Source: Flavobacterium limi (GTDB lineage Bacteria > Bacteroidota > Bacteroidia > Flavobacteriales > Flavobacteriaceae). Taken from it: a stretch of 64,000 nt of DNA. The stretch spans positions 372,001 through 436,000 of the forward strand of contig NZ_JAADZV010000001.1 in the NCBI RefSeq assembly GCF_010645075.1, given 5' to 3'. Of the stretch, positions 8,279 to 16,373 are shown one piece after another (position 1 is the first letter of the stretch; each line of letters opens with the position of its first letter). The notes below the pieces were generated by a model. It did no database searches and was not told the DNA's origin. It saw only the letters and a list, made by a program, of their open reading frames with translations. The position numbers were made by a program, and so were the translations under genes.

Positions 8279-9219
8279 GCAGCAGTTTTTGTTTTAAAGT
8301 TCAATACATAATAACTTCCCAAAACTACCGGAAGAACCACATTTAAAAACCACATTAGTGTGCTGATAAAAACCACAATCCATTCGTTCACTCCTAAGAT
8401 TTCAAAGAAATAAATCGCAACGCTGCCTTTTACCGCAAAATCCAAAAACTGAAAAGTTGGCAATGAAGAAGCCAAAAAATAGACAGAAGTGATAGCGGCC
8501 ATTAACGTTAAATAGGGCAGCTGAACTTCAAAAGCTAGAAACAAAAAGTAATATTGGTGGGAGAAAACCAAATAACGGCAAATTCCCAAAAAGATGTTTT
8601 TTTGATGAACTGGTTTTGGGATTGCATTTATTTTATGAATCAGTTTTTCAATGGAATACCCTTTGACTTTTATTTTTTTAATTGAAAATAACAAAATCAG
8701 AATCAATAAAAATCCGCTAAATAAAATCAATACTGTCTTGGAGGTAATCACATTGTGCTGTGCATTGAAATACAACAAGCCGAAAACACCAAAAATAATA
8801 GTCAGGATCATCTGGATTCCGTTACAGATTAAGTTCAGGAAAACCACTTTTTTAGCTTCTGTTTTAGGATAATATAAAGCTTTTCCGGCATACTCACCAA
8901 CTCCGTTTGGGGTGAAAATTCCGGCGGTTAAAGCTGCGAGAACCTGTTTTGTAGCTTCTGCCAAAGATATTGGGTAAATGACTCTGGCTAAATTCTGCCA
9001 TTTCAAAATTTCAAAATAGCGATTCAGGACACTCAAAAGCAAAATAAAACCAACTCCTAAAACCGACTGATTTTTTCGGAATAATGCTATGAATTTCTGC
9101 CAGTCCAGTTTATCATTGTTCGCAAGCTGATTGTAGATAAAATAAAATGCTCCGCCAACAATCAAAAGTTTGACCAGAAGAACAAGGAATTGCTTAGCTT
9201 TGTGAGGAATTGAAATCAT
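8275..9219 (-). CDS. UPF0104 / lysylphosphatidylglycerol synthase-type transmembrane protein
   Basis: About 314 residues with roughly eight hydrophobic helices. The family pattern is seen in FTPNGVGEYAGKALYY and SSLPTFQFLDFAVKGSVAIYF (both halves of the MprF flippase-like domain). No synthase domain is attached. Such proteins are thought to translocate lipids or glycolipids. The start is placed at ATG 9217-9219 (MISIPHKAKQF); a longer frame reaching 9348 would overlap ruvC and adds a non-conserved repeat-derived leader. Translationally coupled to the GT2 gene, so a joint role in making and flipping a glycolipid is plausible. Confidence 0.8.
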   Translation of the reverse strand: MISIPHKAKQFLVLLVKLLIVGGAFYFIYNQLANNDKLDWQKFIALFRKNQSVLGVGFILLLSVLNRYFEILKWQNLARVIYPISLAEATKQVLAALTAGIFTPNGVGEYAGKALYYPKTEAKKVVFLNLICNGIQMILTIIFGVFGLLYFNAQHNVITSKTVLILFSGFLLILILLFSIKKIKVKGYSIEKLIHKINAIPKPVHQKNIFLGICRYLVFSHQYYFLFLAFEVQLPYLTLMAAITSVYFLASSLPTFQFLDFAVKGSVAIYFFEILGVNEWIVVFISTLMWFLNVVLPVVLGSYYVLNFKTKTAA

Positions 9220-9224
9220 GCCGC

Positions 9225-9341
9225 AAAAGTAGTCAATTTGAGAATGAGATAATGTGGCAATTAGTAAATTAGAAAAATGATTTATTCGAGATTCAGGTAG
9301 CTTGAAACTTGAAACAAAATAAACTTGAAACAAAATTTCTC
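9225..9341. repeat. Short degenerate repeats in the ruvC upstream region
   Basis: Contains AATTAG-type units (GGCAATTAGTAAATTAG) followed by CTTGAAAC repeated three times (about 9301, 9308 and 9324). The same units recur in other spacers of this window, for example 9897-9975, 14281-14310 and 25385-25450. Confidence 0.55.
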
Positions 9342-9896
9342 TTGACAAAAGAACGAATCATATTAGGTATTGATCCAGGAACCACGATTATGGGTTTTGG
9401 ACTGATTAGAGTGACCAATAAAAAAATGGAATTTCTGCAATTGAATGAATTACAGCTTTCCAAATACGATAATCATTACCAAAAACTGAAAATTATTTTC
9501 GAAAGAACCATCGAATTAATCGAGACCCACCTTCCTGATGAAATTGCCATTGAAGCACCTTTCTTTGGGAAAAATGTACAATCGATGCTAAAATTAGGCC
9601 GTGCACAGGGTGTGGCAATGGCAGCCGGACTTTCAAGAGGTATTCCGATTACCGAATACGAGCCTAAAAAAATAAAAATGGCGATTACCGGAAACGGAAA
9701 CGCCAGCAAAGAGCAGGTTGCCAAGATGCTGCAACAACTGTTGGGCTTAAAAGAATTACCAAAAAATCTTGATTCAACAGATGGTCTGGCAGCTGCAGTT
9801 TGTCATCATTTTAATTCAGGAAAAGTAATCGCCGGGAAAAGTTATTCTGGCTGGGATGCTTTTGTGAAACAAAACGAAGACAAAATTAGAAAATGA
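9342..9896 (+). CDS. ruvC: Crossover junction endodeoxyribonuclease RuvC
   Basis: A 184-residue protein when started at TTG 9342 (MTKERIILGIDPG); the frame is open further upstream through repeat sequence. It resolves Holliday junctions together with RuvAB. The four acidic catalytic positions are visible: Asp11 (GIDPG), Glu71 (IAIEAPF) and Asp144/Asp147 (NLDSTDGLAAAVCHH). Length is usual for the family. It is divergent from the UPF0104 gene and followed by hemW after an 84-bp spacer made of AATTAG-type repeats. Confidence 0.95.
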   Translation: MTKERIILGIDPGTTIMGFGLIRVTNKKMEFLQLNELQLSKYDNHYQKLKIIFERTIELIETHLPDEIAIEAPFFGKNVQSMLKLGRAQGVAMAAGLSRGIPITEYEPKKIKMAITGNGNASKEQVAKMLQQLLGLKELPKNLDSTDGLAAAVCHHFNSGKVIAGKSYSGWDAFVKQNEDKIRK

Positions 9897-9975
9897 GATA
9901 ATTAGTCAATTAGATAATTTCTTTTAGATGTATTTTCATTTTCTAATTATCAAATTGACACATTGCCTAATTAAA
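9897..9975. repeat. AATTAG-type degenerate inverted repeat in ruvC-hemW spacer
   Basis: Left arm AATTAGTCAATTAGATAATT and a right arm with AATTATCAAATTGAC then GCCTAATT are imperfect inverted copies. It can fold into a long AT-rich hairpin and belongs to the same family as the units at 9225 and 14281. Confidence 0.55.
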
Positions 9976-9980
9976 AAAAA

Positions 9981-11117
9981 ATGAGCGGCATCTACATTCA
10001 CATACCATTTTGCAAGCAGGCTTGTCATTACTGCGACTTTCATTTTTCGACTTCAATGAAAAAGAAAGGAGATATGGTTTTGGCTTTGGCCAAAGAAATT
10101 GCCATGCGTAAAAATGAGTTTGAAAATGAGACTGTAGAAACGATATATTTTGGAGGAGGAACACCTTCTGTATTGAGCAATGGAGAAATCAGCTTTCTGA
10201 TTGCTGAAGTTTACAAGAATTACAAAGTCGCAGAAAATCCGGAAATCACACTCGAAGCAAATCCTGATGATTTATCTTCAGAACGAATTTTAGAATTATC
10301 CAAAAGCCCTGTAAATCGTCTCAGCATCGGAATTCAGTCTTTTTATGAAGAAGATTTGAAGATGATGAACCGTGCTCATAATTCGGCGGAAGCCAAAAAA
10401 TGTTTAGAAGTAGCTACTCAATATTTCGATAATATTTCGCTTGATCTGATTTACGGAATTCCAGGAATGAGTGACCAAATGTGGAGACAGAATATTCAGA
10501 CTGCTCTGGATTTTGGTATTCCGCATATCTCGAGTTATGCTTTGACAGTGGAGCCCAAAACGGCATTGCGCAAATTAATCCAAACCGGAAAAATTGCTGA
10601 ACCACAAGATGAAACCGCTTCGAATCATTTTATGATTTTGGTTGAAATGCTCCAGAAAAATGGCTTTATTCATTACGAATTATCAAATTTTGGAAAAGAG
10701 AATTATTTTTCCAGAAACAATTCGGCTTACTGGTTAGGCAAAAAATATATAGGTATTGGTCCTTCGGCACACAGTTATGACGGTGAAAGAAGAGGCTGGA
10801 ATATTGCCAATAATTCTCTTTATTTAAAATCCATTCAGGAAAATAAACTTCCTATAGAAACTGAAATCCTGACGAAATCAGATCGTTACAATGAATATAT
10901 TATGACGGGATTACGAACCATTTGGGGTGTGTCTTTAGAAAGAATTGAAAAAGAATTTGGGTTGGATTATTTGAATTATCTGCATAAACAAGCTCACAAA
11001 TTTCTAACGGATGATTTGCTTACGATCGAAAATGATATTGTCAAACCAACTTTGAAAGGAAAGTTCTTAACAGATGGAATAGCTTCAGATTTATTTTATT
11101 TAAATTTGGAAGAGTAA
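9981..11117 (+). CDS. hemW: Radical SAM heme chaperone HemW
   Basis: A 378-residue radical SAM enzyme. The iron-sulfur cluster motif is C11-x3-C15-x2-C18 (CKQACHYCDF), with the extra Cys-free FHFS that follows rather than the fourth cysteine of HemN. Also seen: YFGGGTPSVL (SAM contact), EANPDD, GIQSF and YGIPG. HemW carries heme to haem proteins of the respiratory chain and lacks coproporphyrinogen oxidase activity, although it is often misnamed HemN. Complete at both ends. Confidence 0.9.
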   Translation: MSGIYIHIPFCKQACHYCDFHFSTSMKKKGDMVLALAKEIAMRKNEFENETVETIYFGGGTPSVLSNGEISFLIAEVYKNYKVAENPEITLEANPDDLSSERILELSKSPVNRLSIGIQSFYEEDLKMMNRAHNSAEAKKCLEVATQYFDNISLDLIYGIPGMSDQMWRQNIQTALDFGIPHISSYALTVEPKTALRKLIQTGKIAEPQDETASNHFMILVEMLQKNGFIHYELSNFGKENYFSRNNSAYWLGKKYIGIGPSAHSYDGERRGWNIANNSLYLKSIQENKLPIETEILTKSDRYNEYIMTGLRTIWGVSLERIEKEFGLDYLNYLHKQAHKFLTDDLLTIENDIVKPTLKGKFLTDGIASDLFYLNLEE

Positions 11118-11203
11118 AAAATGGAACGCTGATAAAACAGATGCAGGCAACGCTGATGAATCTGTAAAATCGGCGTTAGAATATCCATAAAATCCGTGTC
11201 CGA
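11118..11203. repeat. GCTGAT/AATCCGTG-type intergenic repeat
   Basis: Composed of degenerate units such as AACGCTGATAAAACAGAT, GCAACGCTGATGAATCTG, ATCGGCGTTAGAAT and AAAATCCGTGTCC. The unit occurs more than once on the strand with an inverted part. No ORF is present. I recall similar units in spacers of other Flavobacterium genomes. Confidence 0.5.
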
Positions 11204-11983
11204 ATGATCGTAGTTCTTGAAAACAAATTTCAAATCGACCTATCAAAACCAATCGATATTTCGATCCCCTTAACAAATACAGATGAAAACCCGATTGCCT
11301 GGTATATTGAAAAACCGGTTATTGAACCTGTAGTTTTTGACGACTGGATTGGAAAAGTTTCTGAAGGAAAGTCATCAACGAATTTTAATAATATTTTCTT
11401 TAATCCGCATGGGCATGGTACGCATACGGAATGTCTGGGGCATATTACAAATGATTTTTACAGTATTAATCAATCGTTAAAGCAGTTTTTCTTTACAGCA
11501 AAACTGATTACAGTTGAACCTGAAAAAATTGAGGGAGATTTTGTGATTACAAAAAAGCAGATTTCAAAAGCGCTCAATAGTTCGAATTTTTCAAAAACAG
11601 AAGCAATTATTATTAGAACGCTTCCTAATCAAAAAGACAAAAAGTCAAGAAAATATTCGAATACAAATCCGCCATATTTATCTGAAGAAGCGGCGGTTTT
11701 CATCCGCGAAAGCGAAATACAGCATCTTTTAATTGACCTGCCAAGCGTTGATAGGGAACATGATGAAGGGAAATTGGTTGCGCATAAAGCTTTTTGGAAT
11801 GTAAAGGATACTCATAACTTAAATGAAGATGCTCGTTTTGAAGCAACCATTACTGAAATGATTTATGTACCGGACGAAATTGAAGACGGAAACTATCTGC
11901 TAAACATTCAAATTGTTTCTTTTGAAAACGATGCCAGTCCAAGTAAACCTATTTTGTATGCATTAGAAACTTTTGATAAATAA
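11204..11983 (+). CDS. Cyclase-family (kynurenine formamidase-like) metal-dependent hydrolase
   Basis: A 259-residue protein of the cyclase family (KynB fold). The metal-binding signature is H-G-H-G-T-H-T-E-C-L-G-H (HGHGTHTECLGH), a variant of HxGTHxDxPxH. DISIPL at the N-terminus and LLIDLPSVDREHDEGKL, with a later His, are the other conserved blocks. Members hydrolyse N-formylkynurenine or related amides. No other tryptophan-catabolism gene is nearby, so the substrate is open. Cytoplasmic, no signal peptide. Confidence 0.8.
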   Translation: MIVVLENKFQIDLSKPIDISIPLTNTDENPIAWYIEKPVIEPVVFDDWIGKVSEGKSSTNFNNIFFNPHGHGTHTECLGHITNDFYSINQSLKQFFFTAKLITVEPEKIEGDFVITKKQISKALNSSNFSKTEAIIIRTLPNQKDKKSRKYSNTNPPYLSEEAAVFIRESEIQHLLIDLPSVDREHDEGKLVAHKAFWNVKDTHNLNEDARFEATITEMIYVPDEIEDGNYLLNIQIVSFENDASPSKPILYALETFDK

Positions 11984-12036
11984 TTTTCAACTCAGTTTTA
12001 ATTAGGTTATATTTACTAAAGCCAAATTTTTTAGCA

Positions 12037-13098
12037 TTGAAAGCATCAAATAAGCAGAGTTCAGATTCAACCAGTAATTATTTAGCGGGAATATGTCTTT
12101 TTTTGATGTTTTTTGTTTTGAATTCTATAAAATTATTTAGCCAGAATGGTTCAGCAAAGGATACTGTAAATTTTATTTATTATCCGGATAAAATTATGGT
12201 AAGGACAAATCTCAGTACACAGACTGATGCCTATTTTTTAGACAATGGAAAAGGACCTGATTTGGATTTACAAACGAATAACAGTTACAAACTTTTTCTG
12301 AGTGTTGATTATAAATTTATTGGGTTTAGTTATGGTTTTTATCCTAATTTTTTTGGAGGAAACAATGATGAGGATTTAAAAGGGAAATCCTTCGTTTCAG
12401 ATTATAATTTTCGTTTCTTTTTGGGCAGATGGATTCAAACAGCCCAGTTTAGCAAAGCAAAAGGGTATTACGTAGCCAATATGCCCGATTTTGATCCGGA
12501 TTGGATTGAAGGAAAAGACCCGTATTTTCAGTTCCCGGATTTTAAAACCCTACAATACGAAATGTCAACTTCGTATCTTTTTAATCCTAAATTTTCGCTA
12601 AAAAGTATCACCTCATTTACCGAATGGCAAAAAAAAAGCGCCGGCAGTTTTATCCCATCCCTGATTTATTCATACAACAGAGTTACTTCCAAATCAGAAA
12701 CTCTTGACGGAAAGCAAAAAGAGTTTGACATTCGCCTGGCTGCAGGATATTATTATAATTTCATTATTCACAAAAACTTTTATATTGCACCACATTTAGC
12801 GCCATCCATCGGAGTGAAATTTTTGAATGATAAAAGTATTAGTTCGGGAGTTCAAACTGTGGAGAAAGAAACATATTTCACCCAAAATCTGGAAGGAGGA
12901 ATAAAAATGGGGTATAACAGTGATCGTGTACTTTTTGGAGCAAGTTTAAACTTCAACAGCAGTTCTTATAAAGAGGATAAAACAACGGCTGTTACAAATG
13001 ACAAAGTTTATGGATTATTGTATTTTGGTTACCGTTTTAATGCCCCGGAATTTATAAGTAAGCCGGTTGAAAAAGTCAGCGAGAAAATGAAAATGTAA
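12037..13098 (+). CDS. DUF4421 family outer-membrane beta-barrel protein
   Basis: A 353-residue protein opening at TTG 12037. A hydrophobic stretch (LAGICLFLMFFVLNSIKLFSQ, first 20 shown within it) acts as signal peptide. The block YYPDKIMVRTNLSTQTDAY and alternating aromatic strands ending in GYRF are typical of DUF4421 proteins, predicted outer-membrane barrels of unknown role found in Bacteroidota. No operon partner is evident. Confidence 0.7.
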   Translation: MKASNKQSSDSTSNYLAGICLFLMFFVLNSIKLFSQNGSAKDTVNFIYYPDKIMVRTNLSTQTDAYFLDNGKGPDLDLQTNNSYKLFLSVDYKFIGFSYGFYPNFFGGNNDEDLKGKSFVSDYNFRFFLGRWIQTAQFSKAKGYYVANMPDFDPDWIEGKDPYFQFPDFKTLQYEMSTSYLFNPKFSLKSITSFTEWQKKSAGSFIPSLIYSYNRVTSKSETLDGKQKEFDIRLAAGYYYNFIIHKNFYIAPHLAPSIGVKFLNDKSISSGVQTVEKETYFTQNLEGGIKMGYNSDRVLFGASLNFNSSSYKEDKTTAVTNDKVYGLLYFGYRFNAPEFISKPVEKVSEKMKM

Positions 13099-13139
13099 TA
13101 GATACTGAACAGCCTTAAAAATTGTTTAATTCCAAGATT

Positions 13140-13544
13140 ATGAATCAGATTACCGTTTCTACAGATAAAAGGAAGCTTGATATTTTGTTTATCCAAAATT
13201 TCCTAAAAGATATTTACTGGGCTACCGGCAGGACTATTGAAGAAGTACAGGCCACAATTGATGCTTCGGTTTGTTTTGGAATTTATTTGAATGACAAACA
13301 AATTGGTTTTGCAAGAGTAATTACAGATTATGTTGTTTTTGGATATGTAATGGATGTTTTTATTACTGAAGAACATCGCGGAAAAGGATATTCGTCGATT
13401 TTAATTGAGAATATGATGAATGAGCCGTTGCTGAAGGATATTAAAATCTGGCGTCTGGCAACAACAGATGCGCACTTTTTATATGAGAAATTCGGCTTTA
13501 CTAAATTAAATCATCCTGAAAAAATGATGGAAAAAATATTATGA
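13140..13544 (+). CDS. GNAT family N-acetyltransferase
   Basis: About 134 residues from ATG 13140 (MNQITVSTDKRK); the frame is open a few codons upstream. The acetyl-CoA loop is seen as EEHRGKGYSSILIENM (Q/RxxGxG/A variant R-G-K-G-Y), preceded by strand VMDVFI and followed by the C-terminal ATTDAHFLYEKFGF typical of small GNATs. Substrate unknown. The stop overlaps the next gene's start (ATGATG), so it is coupled to the DUF4260 gene. Confidence 0.85.
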   Translation: MNQITVSTDKRKLDILFIQNFLKDIYWATGRTIEEVQATIDASVCFGIYLNDKQIGFARVITDYVVFGYVMDVFITEEHRGKGYSSILIENMMNEPLLKDIKIWRLATTDAHFLYEKFGFTKLNHPEKMMEKIL

Positions 13545-13894
13545 TGAATATAATTGTGAAACTCGAAGAAACGGCTTTATTTATTCTCGGAATCTACTTG
13601 TTCCGTTTTTTAAGTTTTGAATGGTGGTGGTTCTTCGTTTTAATTTTAGCTCCTGATTTATCGATGCTGGGATACATATTAGGAAATAAAAGCGGCGCAT
13701 TTTTTTATAATGTATTTCATCACAAAGGGTTTGCAGTTTTATGTTATATTTTAGGTTCGTATTTTATAAGTGAAGACTTGCAATTAGCGGGAATTATTTT
13801 ATTTTCACATTCTGCAATGGATCGGATTTTTGGTTATGGTCTTAAATATGAAAAAGGTTTTAGATACACTCATTTAGGTGAAATTGGTAAATAA
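13541..13894 (+). CDS. DUF4260 family membrane protein
   Basis: A 117-residue protein with about four hydrophobic segments. The sequence APDLSMLGYILG, YNVFHHKGFAV and HSAMDRIFGYGLKY is the DUF4260 signature. Function unknown; the conserved Asp and His residues in membrane regions could bind metal. Starts within the end of the GNAT gene and is followed after 6 bp by the MmcQ gene, so the three are probably one transcript. Confidence 0.85.
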   Translation: MMNIIVKLEETALFILGIYLFRFLSFEWWWFFVLILAPDLSMLGYILGNKSGAFFYNVFHHKGFAVLCYILGSYFISEDLQLAGIILFSHSAMDRIFGYGLKYEKGFRYTHLGEIGK

Positions 13895-13900
13895 ACAATT

Positions 13901-14269
13901 ATGAATTTAGAAACATATTACGAATATTGTCTTTCAAAAAAAGGGGTGAGCGAGCATTTTCCTTTTGATGAAGATACTTTGGTATTTAAAGTTGGAGGAA
14001 AAATGTTTGCTTTGTCTTCTTTGTCACAGTGGGAAAAGAACGAAGCTTCAGTAAATTTAAAATGCGATCCGGAACGTGCACAGGAGCTCAGGGCAGAATA
14101 TGATGAAATAAAACCGGGATATCACATGAGCAAAGTACATTGGAATACGGTTGCTTTAAACGGAAATTTATCTACATCTTTTGTCAAAGAGCTCATAGAT
14201 CATTCGTATGAGCTGGTTTTCAAAAGTTTGACAAAGAAAATTCAGAATGAAATTATTGACCCAAGGTAA
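13901..14269 (+). CDS. MmcQ/YjbR family protein
   Basis: A 122-residue cytoplasmic protein with the CyaY-like fold of the MmcQ/YjbR family: N-terminal CLSKKGVSEHFPFDEDTLVFKVGGK, then LSLKCDPE-like VNLKCDPERA, and PGYHMSKVHWNTV near the end. The family is often called DNA-binding on structural grounds, with no established cellular role. Last gene of the GNAT-DUF4260-MmcQ group. Confidence 0.9.
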   Translation: MNLETYYEYCLSKKGVSEHFPFDEDTLVFKVGGKMFALSSLSQWEKNEASVNLKCDPERAQELRAEYDEIKPGYHMSKVHWNTVALNGNLSTSFVKELIDHSYELVFKSLTKKIQNEIIDPR

Positions 14270-14280
14270 AATTTTTACCG

Positions 14281-14345
14281 AACAGGCGGAGCAATTAGAA
14301 AATTAGGCATTACATTTGTGAGGAATGTCAAAAACATAACACTCA
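14281..14345. repeat. Remnant of AATTAG-type repeat
   Basis: GCAATTAGAAAATTAGGCATTACATTTG resembles, in part, the repeat units at 9225 and 9897. It fills the spacer before the PH-domain gene. Confidence 0.4.
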
Positions 14346-14375
14346 ATTAATTTGAAACTTAGTAGTTTATAGAAT

Positions 14376-15077
14376 ATGAAAGAACAATTTAAAAAATTTC
14401 TGAACGAAGAGCAAGATCCTAAAGCGATTGAAAAAATTACTTCAAAACTCAATGATTTATTGATGAAAGGAGAAGAAGTAGGATATATTGCAGTTCAAAA
14501 AAAGCCTGCAATTACTGTTTTTCCGGATAGTATTGTATTAACGAATAAAAGAATTATTATTTGCAAACCTAAAAATCTGGGTCTTTCAATGGATTTTACA
14601 GATTATACCTGGGATGATGTTGCAGGAGCATTTGTAAAAGAAAATATTCTGGGTTCAGAATTCTCATTTAATACCAATACTGACTTGTCGATTTCGATTG
14701 ATTATATTCCGAAAATCCAGGCCAGAAAAATATATACATACGCAAAAGAACAGTTGGATTTACTTAAAAACCCTGTGACTATATCAGCTCCTGCTTCAGA
14801 AACTATCCAGTCGGAGGAACCTGAAGGTACAGTTGAAGAAGTAGAAACAGAAGAAGTAACTAATTTTGCAGAAATTATACCGGCAATAACTCCATCTTAT
14901 ACGGAAACTTTTGAGCCAATCCAACAAACTCAGTCAACAGGAGAACGTAAATTAAGCGAATTGTCTAAAGAAGAACTTTTTGATAAATTACAGAATTATA
15001 AAAAATTACTGGATAATGGCTTAATTCTCCAGGGAGAATATGACACTTATAAAAAAGAAATTTTAAGTTATATGTAA
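14376..15077 (+). CDS. PH-domain protein with C-terminal SHOCT-like helix pair
   Basis: A 233-residue cytoplasmic protein. Residues about 25-130 form a YvbH/YdjI-type bacterial PH domain (PDSIVLTNKRIIICKPK, DFTDYTWDDVAGAF). An acidic, low-complexity linker of Glu/Thr follows (140-195). The last 40 residues (LSKEELFDKLQNYKKLL, GLILQGEYDTYKKEIL) match the short C-terminal SHOCT pattern. Bacterial PH domains of this type bind proteins or lipids; the role here is unknown. Confidence 0.75.
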   Translation: MKEQFKKFLNEEQDPKAIEKITSKLNDLLMKGEEVGYIAVQKKPAITVFPDSIVLTNKRIIICKPKNLGLSMDFTDYTWDDVAGAFVKENILGSEFSFNTNTDLSISIDYIPKIQARKIYTYAKEQLDLLKNPVTISAPASETIQSEEPEGTVEEVETEEVTNFAEIIPAITPSYTETFEPIQQTQSTGERKLSELSKEELFDKLQNYKKLLDNGLILQGEYDTYKKEILSYM

Positions 15078-15080
15078 TAA

Positions 15081-15110
15081 AAAATCCGAAGCATTAAACT
15101 TCGGATTTTT
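15081..15110. terminator. Bidirectional terminator between PH-domain gene and rodA
   Basis: Stem AAAATCCGAAG/CTTCGGATTTT with a 7-base loop, flanked by A- and T-runs, 3 bp after the PH-gene stop and 11 bp before the rodA stop on the other strand. Confidence 0.85.
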
Positions 15111-15120
15111 TAATTTTATA

Positions 15121-16356
15121 TTACCATTCATTGACTTTGTTGGCGTCCATTTTTAAGAATATAAAGAGTAAAATGGTGAATCCCCATAAACCAGATCCTC
15201 CGTATGAAAAGAAAGGCAGAGGAACTCCAATTGTTGGGAAAATACCAACCACCATGGCTATATTCACAAAGAAATGAATGAATAAAATACCGGCAACACA
15301 ATATCCGTATACCCTGCTAAATTTTGTTTTTTGCCTTTCGGCTAAATAAATAATTCTTAAAAGCAATCCGGTAAATAAGGCAATAACAATAAAGGAACCA
15401 ACAAATCCCCATTCTTCCCCTACCGTTGTATATATATAATCAGTATGCTGTTCCGGAACAAAACCACCTTTTGTCTGCGTTCCTTCTAAAAAGCCTTTTC
15501 CAAGCCAGCCTCCGGATCCGATTGCAATTTCAGATTGATTAGTATTGTATCCGATACCTTTCATATCGACAGTTTTTCCTAACAATATATTGAAACGATC
15601 TCTGTGATGTTGTTTAAATACATTTTCGAAAACATAATTTACAGAAAATACAAAAGCTGAAATAATGGCCAGAAGTATAGTGCTTAATAGAATATTACGA
15701 TCAACGGCCCTTCCTTTAAAATGGATGACAATCAGTACCGCTAATGCAATTAAAATTACAACATACGGCTCCAAAACGAGTGTTAATACAAATAAAAGTA
15801 TCGTTATAAATCCTGTCCAGACATACCATGACGGAAGGCCTTCACGAAATAAAACAATAATAAAGATACTGTAAATCAGGGCGCTACCGGGATCGGGTTG
15901 AGGTAAAATCAGGATTACGGGAAGTAATATTATTGCTAATGCCTGAATTTGGCGATTTGTTTCTTTAAGATTAATTTGTGTGTCGCTTAAATATTTGGCT
16001 AATGCTAATGAAGTAGCCGCTTTTGCAAATTCTGAAGGCTGTAATGTAAAACTTCCTATGGCATACCAGCACCTTTGTCCCGCAATTGTTTTTCCAAAGA
16101 GAAATAATCCGGCCAGTGATAATAAGGAAACTCCGAAAATGATACTGGCATATTTTTCATAGAATTTTCCATCAACAAACAGCACAATGAAAATTAATGG
16201 TATAGTACAGGCGATAAATATTAACTGCTTTTCATAGGTCCCTTCTGTTGAGGATAATGATGAGGAGTATATATTTAACCAGCCCAAAATAACCAGGATA
16301 ATGTAGATAATAACACTTATCCAGTCAATATTATTTTTTACGCTTTGATTTTTCAT
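15121..16356 (-). CDS. rodA: Rod shape-determining peptidoglycan glycosyltransferase RodA
   Basis: A 411-residue SEDS-family protein with about ten membrane segments. Conserved blocks include FTLQPSEFAK (the FxxxPSE motif), ILPQPDPGSALIY (catalytic Asp in the long loop), and the C-terminal GIFPTIGVPLPFFSYGGSG. RodA polymerises lipid II glycan strands with PBP2 in the elongasome. It is the last gene of the mreB-mreC-mreD-mrdA-rodA set, 17 bp after mrdA. Confidence 0.95.
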   Translation of the reverse strand: MKNQSVKNNIDWISVIIYIILVILGWLNIYSSSLSSTEGTYEKQLIFIACTIPLIFIVLFVDGKFYEKYASIIFGVSLLSLAGLFLFGKTIAGQRCWYAIGSFTLQPSEFAKAATSLALAKYLSDTQINLKETNRQIQALAIILLPVILILPQPDPGSALIYSIFIIVLFREGLPSWYVWTGFITILLFVLTLVLEPYVVILIALAVLIVIHFKGRAVDRNILLSTILLAIISAFVFSVNYVFENVFKQHHRDRFNILLGKTVDMKGIGYNTNQSEIAIGSGGWLGKGFLEGTQTKGGFVPEQHTDYIYTTVGEEWGFVGSFIVIALFTGLLLRIIYLAERQKTKFSRVYGYCVAGILFIHFFVNIAMVVGIFPTIGVPLPFFSYGGSGLWGFTILLFIFLKMDANKVNEW

Positions 16357-16373
16357 TTGAAATGAATTCCTTA

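Noticed and set aside
9220..9348. Longer N-terminus for the UPF0104 membrane protein
   Set aside because: The extra 43 codons overlap the ruvC start and consist of repeat DNA; ATG 9217-9219 gives a normal start.
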